This document shows, piece by piece, positions 45,604 to 55,655 of a stretch of 64,000 bases of DNA (its first letter is position 1; the number at the start of each line of letters is the position of its first letter). Under the pieces are notes generated by a model. The model was not told the origin of the DNA, searched no databases, and saw only the letters and a program-made list of their open reading frames with translations. The DNA is from Alkaliphilus metalliredigens QYMF (GTDB lineage: Bacteria > Bacillota > Clostridia > Peptostreptococcales > Natronincolaceae), in the NCBI RefSeq assembly GCF_000016985.1, contig NC_009633.1, positions 3,391,539 to 3,455,538 on the forward strand. Direction: 5' to 3'. A program made the position numbers and the translations under genes.

Positions 45604-45647
45604 GATGCGTCCCTCTCTTTCCTCTTTGTTTATTGCCAAGTGTTATT

Positions 45648-46730
45648 TTACACTGCTTCTCGTTCTGAACACATTAAATTTAAAAATTGATCAAATAAAT
45701 ATCTCGATTCCTGGGGTCCCGGTGCTGCTTCTGGATGATACTGAACACTAAAAACAGGTAAATATTTATGTCTCAGACCCTCAACCGTCCCGTCATTCAG
45801 GTTTTTATGAGTCACAGTAAATTGTTGTTCGTCTATGGTCTCTTCATCCACACTATATCCATGGTTTTGAGATGTCATATATACTTTGTTTGTCATCAAA
45901 TCCTTCACCGGGTGATTCGCCCCTCGATGACCATATTTTAATTTATAGGTCTGTGCCCCAGAGGCCAGTGCCAACAATTGATGTCCCATGCAAATCCCGA
46001 AAATTGGTTTGCATTGCATTAATTTTTTGATGTTTTTCACTGCAACCTGAAGACTTTGGGGGTCACCAGGTCCATTAGATAAAAAGATCCCATCCACATT
46101 CATCTTTAGTATTGTGTCTGCGGAAGTATCATAGGGTAGTATCGTAATTTCACAACCATAGGACTGCAAAATTCTAATAATGTTGAGCTTCACACCAAAG
46201 TCCATCAGTGCAATCTTGGGTCCTTTTCCTGGAATCACATAGGGTTTTGGAGTGGAAACCTGGGCAGTGAAGCTTTTAGCTAATGCTGCCTCTCCTTTAA
46301 GCTTAGCAATGAGCTCCATTTTGTCATCTAATGACTTGGTGATAATCCCCTTCATGGTACCATGATCTCGTAGATGCTTCACAAGCATACGGGTATCAAT
46401 TCCCTCAATCCCCATGATGTTATTTTTGATCAAATAATCCTCTATGGTCATTTCGCTCTTCCAGTTGCTAGGTCCCTTACAAAACTCCCTGACGACCAAT
46501 CCTCTGATCATTGGCTTTGCAGACTCCACATCCTCTTTGTTAATCCCATAATTTCCAATCATGGGATAGGTCATCACAAGAGTCTGACCAGCATATGAAT
46601 AATCCGTAAATATTTCCTGATATCCAGTCATGGAGGTGTTGAAAACAACCTCTCCTATTTTTTCTTCATGGCTGCCAAAGGCACTGCCTTCAAATATCGT
46701 TCCATCCTCAAGTAATAAATATGCCTTCAT
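45648..46730 (-). CDS. carA: Carbamoyl-phosphate synthase small subunit
   Basis: A 360-residue glutaminase subunit feeding ammonia to CarB. The N-terminal CPSase domain (FEGSAFGSHEEKIGEVVFNT) is followed by a class I glutamine amidotransferase with the nucleophile cysteine in FGICMGHQLLAL and the His/Glu pair in VQYHPEAAPGP. Its ATG overlaps the argD stop by one base. Confidence 0.96.
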   Translation of the reverse strand: MKAYLLLEDGTIFEGSAFGSHEEKIGEVVFNTSMTGYQEIFTDYSYAGQTLVMTYPMIGNYGINKEDVESAKPMIRGLVVREFCKGPSNWKSEMTIEDYLIKNNIMGIEGIDTRMLVKHLRDHGTMKGIITKSLDDKMELIAKLKGEAALAKSFTAQVSTPKPYVIPGKGPKIALMDFGVKLNIIRILQSYGCEITILPYDTSADTILKMNVDGIFLSNGPGDPQSLQVAVKNIKKLMQCKPIFGICMGHQLLALASGAQTYKLKYGHRGANHPVKDLMTNKVYMTSQNHGYSVDEETIDEQQFTVTHKNLNDGTVEGLRHKYLPVFSVQYHPEAAPGPQESRYLFDQFLNLMCSEREAV

Positions 46731-47929
46731 TATACTCCCTCCATCTCCTTAAATATCTTAGCTAATGTGTTAATGGTCTGGTCAACCTCTTTTTCTGTAA
46801 TAATCAAAGGTGGGAGAAATCTCAATATCTTTCCTGCGGTACAGTTAATAAGGACTCCTTGCTTAAAGGCTTCTGCCACAATGGGAGTTCCTTCTATTTC
46901 TAGCTCTAATCCTAGGATGAGCCCCATTCCCTTTACTTTTTTCACCCAGGAATACTGATTGACAAAACCCTGAAGTTTTTCTGCAAAATACATTCCTATT
47001 TGTTTTGCTTGATCAGAAAGTTTTTCCTGTAAAATTGTATCAATAACTGCTAATCCTACTGCACAGACTAAAGGATTTCCTCCAAATGTGGTGCCGTGGT
47101 CTCCAGGACACCATGCCTTTGCGACTTCATCCGTGGCAATGACTGCACCTATTGGAACCCCACCGGCTAATGCCTTGGCCAGTGTCATGATGTCTGGTTC
47201 AATTTCATAGTTCTCATATGCAAATAATTTTCCCGTTCTCCCTAAACCGCATTGTATCTCATCAAAGATAAGCAAAATATCATTTTTAACACAAATTTCC
47301 TTCACAGCCTTTAAGAACGTGGCTTCCACAGGCGTGACACCGCCTTCACCCTGAATGGGTTCAATAATAATGCCACAGGTGTTTTCTGTAATGACTCCTT
47401 TTAATGCCTCTAGGTTATTAAACTCACTGAATTTGAAACCCTCAGGTAGGGGTCCGTACCCCTCCTGGTATTTTGGATTATTGGTTATACTTAATGTCCC
47501 TAATGTTCTTCCATGAAAGGATCCTGTCATGGCAATAATTTCATTTTTATGACTACCATATTTTTTATAGGCATATTTTCTAGCCAGTTTGATGGCGGCC
47601 TCATTGGCTTCAGCACCACTATTACAAAAGAAAACCTTATCTCCAAATGAATTTTGGACTAACTTCTGGGCAAGAGCTACCTGGCCCTCTATCCAGTATA
47701 AATTAGAGGTATGCAATAATTTTTCAGCTTGATTTTTAATGGCCTCTACCACAGCCGGGTGGCTGTGTCCTAAACTATTAACCGCCAAGCCTGCTACCAT
47801 ATCTAAATACTCGTTTCCCTCTGTATCAGTCAAAGTACTTCCTTTACCGTCCAGGAAGGCTATAGGCGTTCTCCCATAGGTGCTCATTAAATATTGATTT
47901 CCATTGTTTATTATTTTTTGAATTTCCAT
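46730..47929 (-). CDS. argD: Acetylornithine aminotransferase
   Basis: About 399 residues, class III PLP aminotransferase: FCNSGAEANEAAIKLARKYA, GSFHGRTLG, IIEPIQGEGGV, DEIQCGLGRTGKLFA, and the PLP lysine in TLAKALAGG. ATG 47929 follows GGAGGAGATCAAA. The start lies inside the 3' end of argB, an 86-base overlap. Converts N-acetylglutamate semialdehyde to N-acetylornithine. Confidence 0.95.
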   Translation of the reverse strand: MEIQKIINNGNQYLMSTYGRTPIAFLDGKGSTLTDTEGNEYLDMVAGLAVNSLGHSHPAVVEAIKNQAEKLLHTSNLYWIEGQVALAQKLVQNSFGDKVFFCNSGAEANEAAIKLARKYAYKKYGSHKNEIIAMTGSFHGRTLGTLSITNNPKYQEGYGPLPEGFKFSEFNNLEALKGVITENTCGIIIEPIQGEGGVTPVEATFLKAVKEICVKNDILLIFDEIQCGLGRTGKLFAYENYEIEPDIMTLAKALAGGVPIGAVIATDEVAKAWCPGDHGTTFGGNPLVCAVGLAVIDTILQEKLSDQAKQIGMYFAEKLQGFVNQYSWVKKVKGMGLILGLELEIEGTPIVAEAFKQGVLINCTAGKILRFLPPLIITEKEVDQTINTLAKIFKEMEGV

Positions 47930-48794
47930 TTTGATCTCCTCCATGTGTAATCATTGTTCCGACACCTTGGTCAGTAAATATCTCTAATAGCATTGAATGA
48001 GACTTTCTTCCATCAATGATATGTGCTCTTTCTACACCATTTGCCACAGCATCAAAGCAGCAACTGATCTTTGGAATCATTCCTCCTTTGATCACACCGG
48101 TCTCAATATATTCTTCTATTTCATTGGTTTTAATATCAGAAATCAATGATGCTTCATCATGTTGATCTCGAAGCACACCCGCTACATCGGTAATTAACAT
48201 CAGCTTTTTTGCCCCTAGGGCAGCCGCTAGCTTTCCTGCCACTTCATCGGCATTAATATTATGACTTTCACCTGCCGGGCCACACCCAATTGGTGAAATG
48301 ACTGGAATGTAACCTTTTTCGATAATTGTTTTGATTAAGTCCGTATCAATACTTGTGATTCCCCCAACCAATCCCAGCTCAGGGTCCTTTGGGACAGTTT
48401 TGATCATGCTTCCATCCTTGCCACAGATCCCAATAGACCGAACGCCATTTTGATTGATCCGTGTCACAATTTCTTGACAAACCTTTCCTAACAACACCAT
48501 TTCCGTTATCTCCATTGTGGCTTGGTCAGTGACACGAAGTCCATCCACAAATTTACTTTCTTTATCAAATACTTTCAGCATGTTTGTAATTTCAGGTCCA
48601 CCACCATGAACGACCACAGGATGCATCCCTACGTATTTCATTAGCACGATATCCTTAATAATGCTTTCCTTTAGCTCATCATTCACCATTGCACTGCCAC
48701 CATATTTGATCACAACAATCTCATTGTAGAATTTTTTTATATAAGGGAGACTTTCAATTAATACATCTGCCTTTTGATTTGGTGATAAATTCAT
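47844..48794 (-). CDS. argB: Acetylglutamate kinase with C-terminal extension
   Basis: A 316-residue amino-acid kinase: VVIKYGGSAM, VVHGGGPEITNML, FVDGLRVTD, INADEVAGKLAAALGAKKLMLITDVAGV, KGGMIPK. The usual protein ends near DQGVGTMI, but this frame runs on for about 28 residues (HGGDQNGNSKNNK...) into argD. The tail is out of frame with argD and probably a by-product of a lost stop. GGGGGAGAGG precedes the ATG. Confidence 0.94.
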   Translation of the reverse strand: MNLSPNQKADVLIESLPYIKKFYNEIVVIKYGGSAMVNDELKESIIKDIVLMKYVGMHPVVVHGGGPEITNMLKVFDKESKFVDGLRVTDQATMEITEMVLLGKVCQEIVTRINQNGVRSIGICGKDGSMIKTVPKDPELGLVGGITSIDTDLIKTIIEKGYIPVISPIGCGPAGESHNINADEVAGKLAAALGAKKLMLITDVAGVLRDQHDEASLISDIKTNEIEEYIETGVIKGGMIPKISCCFDAVANGVERAHIIDGRKSHSMLLEIFTDQGVGTMITHGGDQNGNSKNNKQWKSIFNEHLWENAYSLPGR

Positions 48795-48806
48795 TGTCCT
48801 CTCCCC

Positions 48807-50027
48807 CTATGTTCGATAAGCGCCATTGATCTTGACATATTCATAGGATAGGTCACAGCCCCATCCCTTGGCTTTTTCAGTTCCTATTTTAAGATCGATT
48901 AAAACCTTGACTTCCTTTCGTTTTAAAAATTTAGCTAGTAATTCTCCTTCAACATTTGTTCCCTGGCCATTTTCAACAATTTGATATTGAATCTCTGGAC
49001 TTGAAAGAAATACATCTACCTTTTCCATTTCTAAATTTGCACCTGAATACCCGACGCTACAGACAATTCTTCCCCAGTTCCCATCTTCTCCAAAAAATGC
49101 CGTCTTCACCAGACTAGAGCTTAAGACGCTTTTCACTGCTAACTTCGCATCATCCTTTGTTTGACTATTCACAACTTCTACTTCTATAAATTTCGTAGCC
49201 CCTTCTCCATCGGCAACAATAGATTTTGCTAAGTATTCGTTAAGATATTTAAAGGCTTCAATAAACTTTTCCACTTCTGGATGATTTTCATTAATCTCAT
49301 TATTCTCCGCAAGACCATTGGCCATCACCGCCACCATGTCATTGGTACTGGTGTCGCCATCTACGGTAATCATATTATAAGTATCATCCACTACCTCTTT
49401 CAGGAGCTTTTGTAAAAAGGCTCCTTCTACCTTAGCATCGGTTGTGACAAAGGATAGCATGGTTGCCATGTTTGGATGAATCATGCCAGATCCCTTTGCA
49501 ATTCCCCCTATTGTGATTATCTGGTCATCTATCTTCAAACTAACAGCAAGCTGTTTCACAGTTGTGTCCGTGGTCATAATGCCTTCACCTGCATCTAGTC
49601 CCCCATCGTAATTTAATGCTGTGGCAGCCATTTTGATTCCTTTTACGATCAGATTCATTGGCATTACAACGCCAATAATGCCGGTTGATGCAACAATGAT
49701 ATTTTCCTTTGCTATGCCCAAAGCTTCTGCTGTTGTGTCTACCATTTGAGATGCATCCTTCATTCCTTGATCCCCAGTACAGGCATTAGCATTGCCACTA
49801 TTAATCACAAATCCTTGAATTTTACCATCCTTTATATTTTCCTGGGAGACCTTAACAGGAGCCGCACATGCTTTGTTAGTAGTAAATACAGCTGCTGCTT
49901 CAGCTAAGACATCACTGACAATTAAAGCAATATCTTTTCTTTTTTTCTTAATTCCCACATGTACCCCGCTGGCTTGAAATCCCTTTGGCGATGTCACATT
50001 ACCTTCATATATATCAAAATTTTTCAT
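48807..50027 (-). CDS. argJ: Glutamate N-acetyltransferase/ornithine acetyltransferase
   Basis: A 406-residue ArgJ, which recycles the acetyl group from acetylornithine to glutamate. It has the autoproteolysis site KGSGMIHPNMATMLSF, where the threonine becomes the nucleophile of the beta chain, and the oxyanion residues in STGIIGV. The C-terminal FFGEDGNWGRI is conserved. Autoprocessing is inferred from family knowledge. AGGAGGAATGAC precedes the ATG. Confidence 0.96.
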   Translation of the reverse strand: MKNFDIYEGNVTSPKGFQASGVHVGIKKKRKDIALIVSDVLAEAAAVFTTNKACAAPVKVSQENIKDGKIQGFVINSGNANACTGDQGMKDASQMVDTTAEALGIAKENIIVASTGIIGVVMPMNLIVKGIKMAATALNYDGGLDAGEGIMTTDTTVKQLAVSLKIDDQIITIGGIAKGSGMIHPNMATMLSFVTTDAKVEGAFLQKLLKEVVDDTYNMITVDGDTSTNDMVAVMANGLAENNEINENHPEVEKFIEAFKYLNEYLAKSIVADGEGATKFIEVEVVNSQTKDDAKLAVKSVLSSSLVKTAFFGEDGNWGRIVCSVGYSGANLEMEKVDVFLSSPEIQYQIVENGQGTNVEGELLAKFLKRKEVKVLIDLKIGTEKAKGWGCDLSYEYVKINGAYRT

Positions 50028-50055
50028 TTTGTCATTCCTCCTCGAATTTTTCCAT

Positions 50056-51096
50056 TTACGGCCAAATTGGCATTTGCTCTAGTCCTATATATTCTTTCAG
50101 GCCAAGCATCATATTCATATTTTGTACCGCCTGACCCGCGGCTCCCTTTACAAGGTTATCAATGGCACTGACTACAATTAATCCATTGGTACGTGGGTCT
50201 ACTTTAAAACCAATATCACAATAATTTGACCCACTGACAGCTTTAGTTTGAGGTAATTTACCTTCTTTTAAAAGCCTGACAAATCTTTTTTCTTCGTAAT
50301 AATGTGCATATATCGCTTCTATGTCGTTTTCTTTTACATTTTTTATATTGGTCGTATATATGGTACTCAATATTCCCCTGTTCATTGGCACTAAATGGGG
50401 CGTGAATTGAATTATCATCTCTTTTCCTGCTGCTAAACTCAGCTCCTGCTCTATTTCCGGTATGTGCCTATGTGTCCCGATGCTATAGGCCTTGATATTC
50501 TCATTACATTGAGAAAATAATGTTCCATCGTTTAAATTCCTACCAGCACCAGATACACCCGACTTTGCATCAATAATGATGGACTCTGTAGAAATAACAT
50601 TTTCCTTTAACAAAGGATATAACGCCAGTGCGATACTGGTTGGATAGCACCCGGGATTGGCCACTAGCTGTGCTTCTTGAATCTCTTTAGGATAAATTTC
50701 ACTCAGTCCATAGACAGCCTTTCCTAATTCCCCCAGAGCCTGATGCCTGACGTCATACCAGGCTTCATATACCTTGGGATCCGTTATTCTAAAGTCTGCC
50801 GATAAGTCGATGACTCTTTTCCCCTTTGCCATCATGCGTTTGACCGCTTCTTGACTTAACCCATGGGGCAAAGCACAAAATAAAATATCAATACCCTCAA
50901 AATCATTTTCCAGGTCAATTGAAGCACATTTCCCCTTCACGATGTTTTTCAGGCTTGGATAAACCTCTTCATAGGCTTTTCCATGGTAGCTCCTGGAATC
51001 AAGGAACTGAATTTCCACCTCCGGATGTCCCGTCAGCAGCCTGACTAACTCTGCCCCAGCATATCCTGTTGATCCTAAAATACCCGCTTTAATCAT
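50056..51096 (-). CDS. argC: N-acetyl-gamma-glutamyl-phosphate reductase
   Basis: About 346 residues: Rossmann start KAGILGSTGYAGAELVRLL, catalytic cysteine in NPGCYPTSIALALYPL, and IIDAKSGVSGAGR. ATG 51096 (MIKAGILG) is preferred over the GTG at 51105 because AAGGGGTGAAGG lies at the right distance. First gene of argC-J-B-D-carA-B. Confidence 0.95.
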   Translation of the reverse strand: MIKAGILGSTGYAGAELVRLLTGHPEVEIQFLDSRSYHGKAYEEVYPSLKNIVKGKCASIDLENDFEGIDILFCALPHGLSQEAVKRMMAKGKRVIDLSADFRITDPKVYEAWYDVRHQALGELGKAVYGLSEIYPKEIQEAQLVANPGCYPTSIALALYPLLKENVISTESIIIDAKSGVSGAGRNLNDGTLFSQCNENIKAYSIGTHRHIPEIEQELSLAAGKEMIIQFTPHLVPMNRGILSTIYTTNIKNVKENDIEAIYAHYYEEKRFVRLLKEGKLPQTKAVSGSNYCDIGFKVDPRTNGLIVVSAIDNLVKGAAGQAVQNMNMMLGLKEYIGLEQMPIWP

Positions 51097-51156
51097 TTCC
51101 TTCACCCCTTATTTATGTTAGTGTTTATGTTTATCTGTATATAAGTATTTCTACCG

Positions 51157-51175
51157 ATGAATAAATATTCATTTC
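51157..51175. promoter_or_regulatory. ARG box (ArgR/AhrC operator)
   Basis: ATGAATAAATATTCATTT closely fits the Bacillus ARG-box consensus (CATGAATAAAAATKCAAKT). It is about 60 bases upstream of argC, and a similar stretch (TATGTATAAATATTTTAT) lies at 51242-51259. Arginine-dependent repression is inferred. Confidence 0.7.
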
Positions 51176-51289
51176 TTTTTATAAATAATACACCATTTCC
51201 CGTGATAATTCAATACCTTTTTCAGGATTTTTATAAATATATATGTATAAATATTTTATTATTACATACATAAACTTCTTATTGACTAA

Positions 51290-51334
51290 AAAAAACGCTA
51301 AATTCTGCATTTAAGCTGAATTTAGCGTTTTTTT
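51290..51334. terminator. Terminator between msrB and the arginine operon leader
   Basis: AAAAACGCTAAATTC / GAATTTAGCGTTTTT inverted repeat with A and T runs, downstream of msrB on the minus strand. Confidence 0.85.
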
Positions 51335-51373
51335 ATCCATTAATCATTTAGAAAAGATTCAGTGTCACTATTA

Positions 51374-51829
51374 TTATTTTTCAAATAACTTGACATATTC
51401 CCCATAGCCTTCATTTTCAAGCTCTGAAACAGGTATAAATCTCAAGGAAGCACTATTGATACAGTATCTTAGTCCTCCAGCCTCCTTTGGTCCATCGGGA
51501 AATACATGTCCTAGATGTGAATCCCCCGCTTTACTTTTCACTTCTGTTCTAATCATATTATGGCCCCTATCTTTCTTTTCAACGATACGTTCTTCTTCCA
51601 CAGTCTTGGTAAAGCTAGGCCATCCGCAGCTGGAGTCAAACTTATCCTGGGATGTAAATAGCGGTTCACCACTACTGATATCCACATATAAACCGTCTTC
51701 CTGATGATCCCAATACTCATTTTTGAAGGGCCTCTCCGTTGCCCCTTCCTGTGTGACGCGATACTGTATGTCAGTTAATTTTTCTTTTAGCTCTTTTTCA
51801 CTTGGTTTGTAATATGTTTTTTCTTTCAT
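51374..51829 (-). CDS. msrB: Peptide methionine-R-sulfoxide reductase
   Basis: About 151 residues of MsrB, which repairs R-methionine sulfoxide. Conserved [43 protein letters not shown] and the catalytic cysteine in [12 protein letters not shown]. The zinc-binding CxxC pairs of some MsrBs are absent. ATG 51829 has GTGAGGAGAG upstream. Monocistronic with terminators on both sides. Confidence 0.94.
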   Translation of the reverse strand: MKEKTYYKPSEKELKEKLTDIQYRVTQEGATERPFKNEYWDHQEDGLYVDISSGEPLFTSQDKFDSSCGWPSFTKTVEEERIVEKKDRGHNMIRTEVKSKAGDSHLGHVFPDGPKEAGGLRYCINSASLRFIPVSELENEGYGEYVKLFEK

Positions 51830-51938
51830 GAAATCTCTCCTCACAATGAACTGTTTATTTATAATATACCTGTTTTATCTGTGATCATTCACTTCCTTTG
51901 TGCATTTTCATGAATACATGTACATTTTACATAAAAAC

Positions 51939-51972
51939 AGGAAAAAGTCTCAACTATACGAGACTTTTTCCT
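51939..51972 (-). terminator. Terminator of the ANTAR regulator gene
   Basis: AGGAAAAAGTCTC / GAGACTTTTTCCT hairpin just after the stop. Confidence 0.8.
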
Positions 51973-51977
51973 ATGAT

Positions 51978-52550
51978 TTATTTGCAATACTGATTGATAA
52001 TTTGTTCAGCCATCTGATGAATTGATATACATTGGTCCATACTTTGCTTTCTCAATAACTGATAGGATTCATTTTCCATAATGCCTAGCTTCTCCATTAA
52101 AATTCCCTTTGCTCGATCAACCTTCTTTCTCCCTTCTAAAGCATCTTCTAGTTTTTGTATTTTCTTTGTTAAGGAATTCATCTTATTGGCGTTTATAATG
52201 GCAAATTCGATTACGCGATATAATTGTTCAGGCTGAATTGGCTTGATAATATAGGTATATAAATTCATTTCCTTCAACTTATTATAAAGGACCTCATCAA
52301 CACGATTTGTCATAAATATGACTGTGGACAGTCTACCCGCTTCGATTATACTAGCCACTTCATAGGCATGCATTCCCCACAAATTTGTGTCTATCAGGAC
52401 CAAATCAGGAAAAATACTTCTAGCGATCCGGATGGCTCCGGCGCCATCAGTTGCTTGGAATATTTTGTACCCCCGCTTACTTAGTAAATTGGAAATTTGC
52501 TTCCTAGAAGTTTCACCACTATCTACAACTAAGATCCGACTGTCACTCAT
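51978..52550 (-). CDS. Response regulator with ANTAR RNA-binding output domain
   Basis: A 190-residue two-domain protein. The receiver domain (about 1-118) has ILVVDSGE, IDTN in place of the usual phospho-aspartate segment (LVLIDTNLWG, D present) and the lysine in TYIIKPI. A coiled-coil linker is followed by a C-terminal ANTAR domain (VDRAKGILMEKLGIMENESYQLLRKQS). ANTAR proteins bind paired RNA hairpins and prevent termination. It lies directly downstream of glnA on the same strand, the position of NitR in some Clostridia, so control of nitrogen genes is likely. Confidence 0.9.
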   Translation of the reverse strand: MSDSRILVVDSGETSRKQISNLLSKRGYKIFQATDGAGAIRIARSIFPDLVLIDTNLWGMHAYEVASIIEAGRLSTVIFMTNRVDEVLYNKLKEMNLYTYIIKPIQPEQLYRVIEFAIINANKMNSLTKKIQKLEDALEGRKKVDRAKGILMEKLGIMENESYQLLRKQSMDQCISIHQMAEQIINQYCK

Positions 52551-52653
52551 CACACCACCCCATATAGAAAAACATCCTTATATTTCAAAACTCGATGTGC
52601 ATCTTTTCCTTATTTATGGATAAACAACTCAACATTACTGATCTATATCACTA

Positions 52654-53979
52654 CTAGTACTTTCTCAAATATCGATTTATCTCCCATTGGGAAACATCCT
52701 TTGAGTATTCATTCCATTCATATAGTGCTGCTCCAGTAAGTTTCTTAAATATATGCTGTCCAAGGGCCTCTTTAACCACCTCATTTGTAGAAAGCATTTT
52801 AACTGCTTCATATAGGTTTGCTGGTAACCCTTCTATTCCTTTCTCTTTCATTTCAAGTTCATCCATGTCATAAACATTGCTATCCACTGGCTTGGGAGGA
52901 TCAATTTCATTTTTAATGCCATCTATCCCGGACTTTAAAACAGCAGCTAATGCTAAATATGGATTTGCCGATGGATCTGGATTTCTTAATTCAATCCTTG
53001 TAGAATTCCCTCTCTTAGCTGGTATCCTCACCAAGGGACTTCTGTTACTGGCTGACCATGCAATCAACACTGGCGCTTCATATCCTGGGATAAGCCTTTT
53101 ATATGAATTGACAGTGGGGTTTGTTACAGCGGCAAACCCTTTTGCCTGCTTCAATACCCCAGCTAGGAAGTGATATGCTACCTTTGACAGTTTCAATTTA
53201 TCCTTGTCATCATAAAAAGCGTTTTTGCCATCCATTGTTTCCAAGGACATATTGATATGCATTCCAGAACCATTGATTCCAAACTTGGGTTTTGGCATAA
53301 ATGTGGCATGCAGCCCATGTCTTTGGGCGATAATTCGTACAACCATTTTGAAGGTCATAATTCTATCTGCTGTTACTAGGGCATCGGCATACTTGAAATC
53401 AATTTCGTGCTGTCCAGGGGCCACTTCATGATGAGAGGCTTCGATTTCAAATCCCATTTGCTTTAAGGTCATTGTCATATCCTTTCGAGCATTACCACCT
53501 AGGTCCACAGGGGCTAAATCAAAGTATCCCGCATTATCGTGGGTTTGAAGAGAGGGTTCACCCTTCTCATCTGTATGGAATAAGAAAAACTCGCATTCCG
53601 GACCAATATTAATTGTATATCCCATATCTAATGCTTCCTTCACTACCTTCTTTAATGCATTTCTTGGACATCCATGAAATGGCGTTCCATCGGTTTTATA
53701 GACGTTACATATTAACCTTGCCTCTCGTGGACTATCGGTCCATGGCAGCACAATAAAAGTTGATAAATCAGGTGCTAAATACATATCCGATTCTTCAATT
53801 CTTACAAAACCATCAATAGAAGAACCATCAAACATAATTTCATTGTCTAGAGCCTTTTCCAGTTGTTCAATCGTAATAGACACGTTTTTCATGACACCTA
53901 AAATATCAGTGAATTGTAAGTGGATAAACTCCACCTCTAGTTCCTTGGCTTTTTTCAAAAGCGCTTCCTTATGATTCAT
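52654..53979 (-). CDS. glnA: Glutamine synthetase, type I
   Basis: A 441-residue GSI (alpha-type, without the adenylylation loop). Motifs: [70 protein letters not shown] and [26 protein letters not shown]. It makes glutamine from glutamate and ammonia. GGGGAGGAATT precedes the ATG. Its leader carries a terminator unit shared with amtB, and the ANTAR regulator gene follows it. Confidence 0.96.
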   Translation of the reverse strand: MNHKEALLKKAKELEVEFIHLQFTDILGVMKNVSITIEQLEKALDNEIMFDGSSIDGFVRIEESDMYLAPDLSTFIVLPWTDSPREARLICNVYKTDGTPFHGCPRNALKKVVKEALDMGYTINIGPECEFFLFHTDEKGEPSLQTHDNAGYFDLAPVDLGGNARKDMTMTLKQMGFEIEASHHEVAPGQHEIDFKYADALVTADRIMTFKMVVRIIAQRHGLHATFMPKPKFGINGSGMHINMSLETMDGKNAFYDDKDKLKLSKVAYHFLAGVLKQAKGFAAVTNPTVNSYKRLIPGYEAPVLIAWSASNRSPLVRIPAKRGNSTRIELRNPDPSANPYLALAAVLKSGIDGIKNEIDPPKPVDSNVYDMDELEMKEKGIEGLPANLYEAVKMLSTNEVVKEALGQHIFKKLTGAALYEWNEYSKDVSQWEINRYLRKY

Positions 53980-54060
53980 TGTAAATTCCTCCCCTTTTCA
54001 TAGTGATAGATTAATTTAACTGCACCAATTGGGGTATAAGAAATGATCATTTCTTACAAC

Positions 54061-54121
54061 AAAAAAGGCGTTCACAACGAAAGGATCTATTAATCCTTTA
54101 ATCGTGGACGCCATTGCCCAT
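54061..54121 (-). promoter_or_regulatory. Leader attenuator of glnA, candidate ANTAR target
   Basis: The minus strand reads GGGCAATGGCGTCCACGATT, AAAGGAT, a six-base loop, ATCCTTTCGTTGTGAACGCC, then TTTTTT: a long interrupted terminator hairpin. The GGCAATGGCGTC start and overall layout match the amtB leader at 61092. Confidence 0.65.
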
Positions 54122-54122
54122 T

Positions 54123-54160
54123 GATTTAGTATATTATTGTATACAATAATATACTAAATC
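54123..54160. repeat. 38-bp perfect palindrome upstream of glnA
   Basis: GATTTAGTATATTATTGTA followed by its exact reverse complement. It lies just before the glnA attenuator and contains TATACT, a possible -10 element. Confidence 0.9.
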
Positions 54161-54222
54161 CCAGGATTTTTCAACCGTTTTTTTGAAATATTTTTAATTT
54201 TCTGCCAACAAGTCATCTTCTA

Positions 54223-55653
54223 TCATAATTGCCCTAATCTCTCTTCCAAAATCTTCTTTGTGGATTGAGGATTGGCCTTGCCTTTAGAAGCCTTCATCGT
54301 TTGCCCCATTAGAAAACCAAAGGCCTGGGCCTTACCACTTTTATAATCTTCAATGGCCTGGGGATTTTTAGAAAGTATATCTGTAATGATTTTGTGAAGT
54401 TCATCGGTTCCACTAATTTGACTGAGTCCTCTTTCTTGTATTATTTCTTCAGGACTTTTATCAGTATTGATCAATTCCTCAAATACTTCTTTACCTATGG
54501 AACGACTGATTTTACCTTCATCAATGATGTCTATTAAACCAGCGAGATATTCACTTTTAATTGGTATGGCTTCCTCTTCTCTTTCCTTCAATGCTCTTAA
54601 CAACTCACCAATTATCCAATTAGCCGCTTCCTTAGGATTTGTACCTAAATCCACAACCTCTTCAAAGTATTCTGCCAGTGGTTTTTGAGCAATCAATATG
54701 TCTATTTCCTTTTCGCTTAGTTCATACACTTTTAAAAATCTTTCTCTTTTTTTCTCTGGTAGCTCAGGAAGCCCTTTGCTAATGGCTTGGATTTGCTCCT
54801 CCTTAATGACAACAGGAAGTAAGTCGGGTTCAGGAAAATATCGATAATCATGGGCATCTTCCTTGGATCTCATGGGCACGGTCTTGCCTTTAGCACTATC
54901 CCACTTTCTTGTCTCTTGCTTTATTTTGTATTCCTCTCCAAAACTATAGAGCTCTCGTTGCCTCTTTTCTTCTTTTTGGATCGCTTTTAAAATCTCCTTG
55001 AAGGAGTTTATATTTTTAATCTCTACCCTAGTATTCAATTTCACTTGACCGATTTTTCGAATGGATATGTTGGCATCACATCTCAATGATCCTTGTTCCA
55101 TTTTGCAATCAGAGATTTCTGCGTACTCTAATATGGCCTTTAATGCTTTCAGAAAGGTCGTTGCCTCCTGGGCGGATCTCATATCAGGTTCTGTCACAAT
55201 TTCAATTAATGGTACCCCTGTTCTATTGTAATCCACCAGGGTAAGGGGTTGATCCTCCATGTGAATGAGCTTCCCAGCATCTTCCTCTAAGTGAATTCTT
55301 GTGAGATTAATCCTTTTCTGCTGTCCCGCTACATCGATGTCTATGAAGCCCTTTTCACATATAGGTAGGTCAAACTGAGAAACTTGATAGGCCTTTGGAA
55401 GGTCTGGGTAGAAATAATTTTTCCTATCAAACTTATTGATGGTGTTAATCTCACAATTCAATGCCTTTCCTGCTCTGATTGCAAGCTTAACAGCTTCCTC
55501 ATTGAGTACAGGTAATGTTCCCGGTAGACCCGTACAAATTGGACATGTGTTGCCATTGGGAGGTGCACCAAATTCAGTGGAACAAGCACAAAATATTTTG
55601 GATTTTGTATTGAGTTCTACATGTATTTCAAGTCCTATAATCGTCTCAAACAT
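54223..55653 (-). CDS. gatB: Asp/Glu-tRNA amidotransferase subunit B
   Basis: A 476-residue GatB: FETIIGLEIHVELNTKSKIFC, the cysteine-rich CACSTEFGAPPNGNTCPICTGLPG, HLEEDAGKLIHM, DYNRTGVPLIEIVTEPDMRS, RCDANISIR, and a C-terminal YqeY-like tail. It binds the misacylated tRNA and activates the carboxyl group. Last gene of aspS-gatC-gatA-gatB. Confidence 0.96.
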   Translation of the reverse strand: MFETIIGLEIHVELNTKSKIFCACSTEFGAPPNGNTCPICTGLPGTLPVLNEEAVKLAIRAGKALNCEINTINKFDRKNYFYPDLPKAYQVSQFDLPICEKGFIDIDVAGQQKRINLTRIHLEEDAGKLIHMEDQPLTLVDYNRTGVPLIEIVTEPDMRSAQEATTFLKALKAILEYAEISDCKMEQGSLRCDANISIRKIGQVKLNTRVEIKNINSFKEILKAIQKEEKRQRELYSFGEEYKIKQETRKWDSAKGKTVPMRSKEDAHDYRYFPEPDLLPVVIKEEQIQAISKGLPELPEKKRERFLKVYELSEKEIDILIAQKPLAEYFEEVVDLGTNPKEAANWIIGELLRALKEREEEAIPIKSEYLAGLIDIIDEGKISRSIGKEVFEELINTDKSPEEIIQERGLSQISGTDELHKIITDILSKNPQAIEDYKSGKAQAFGFLMGQTMKASKGKANPQSTKKILEERLGQL

Positions 55654-55655
55654 GA

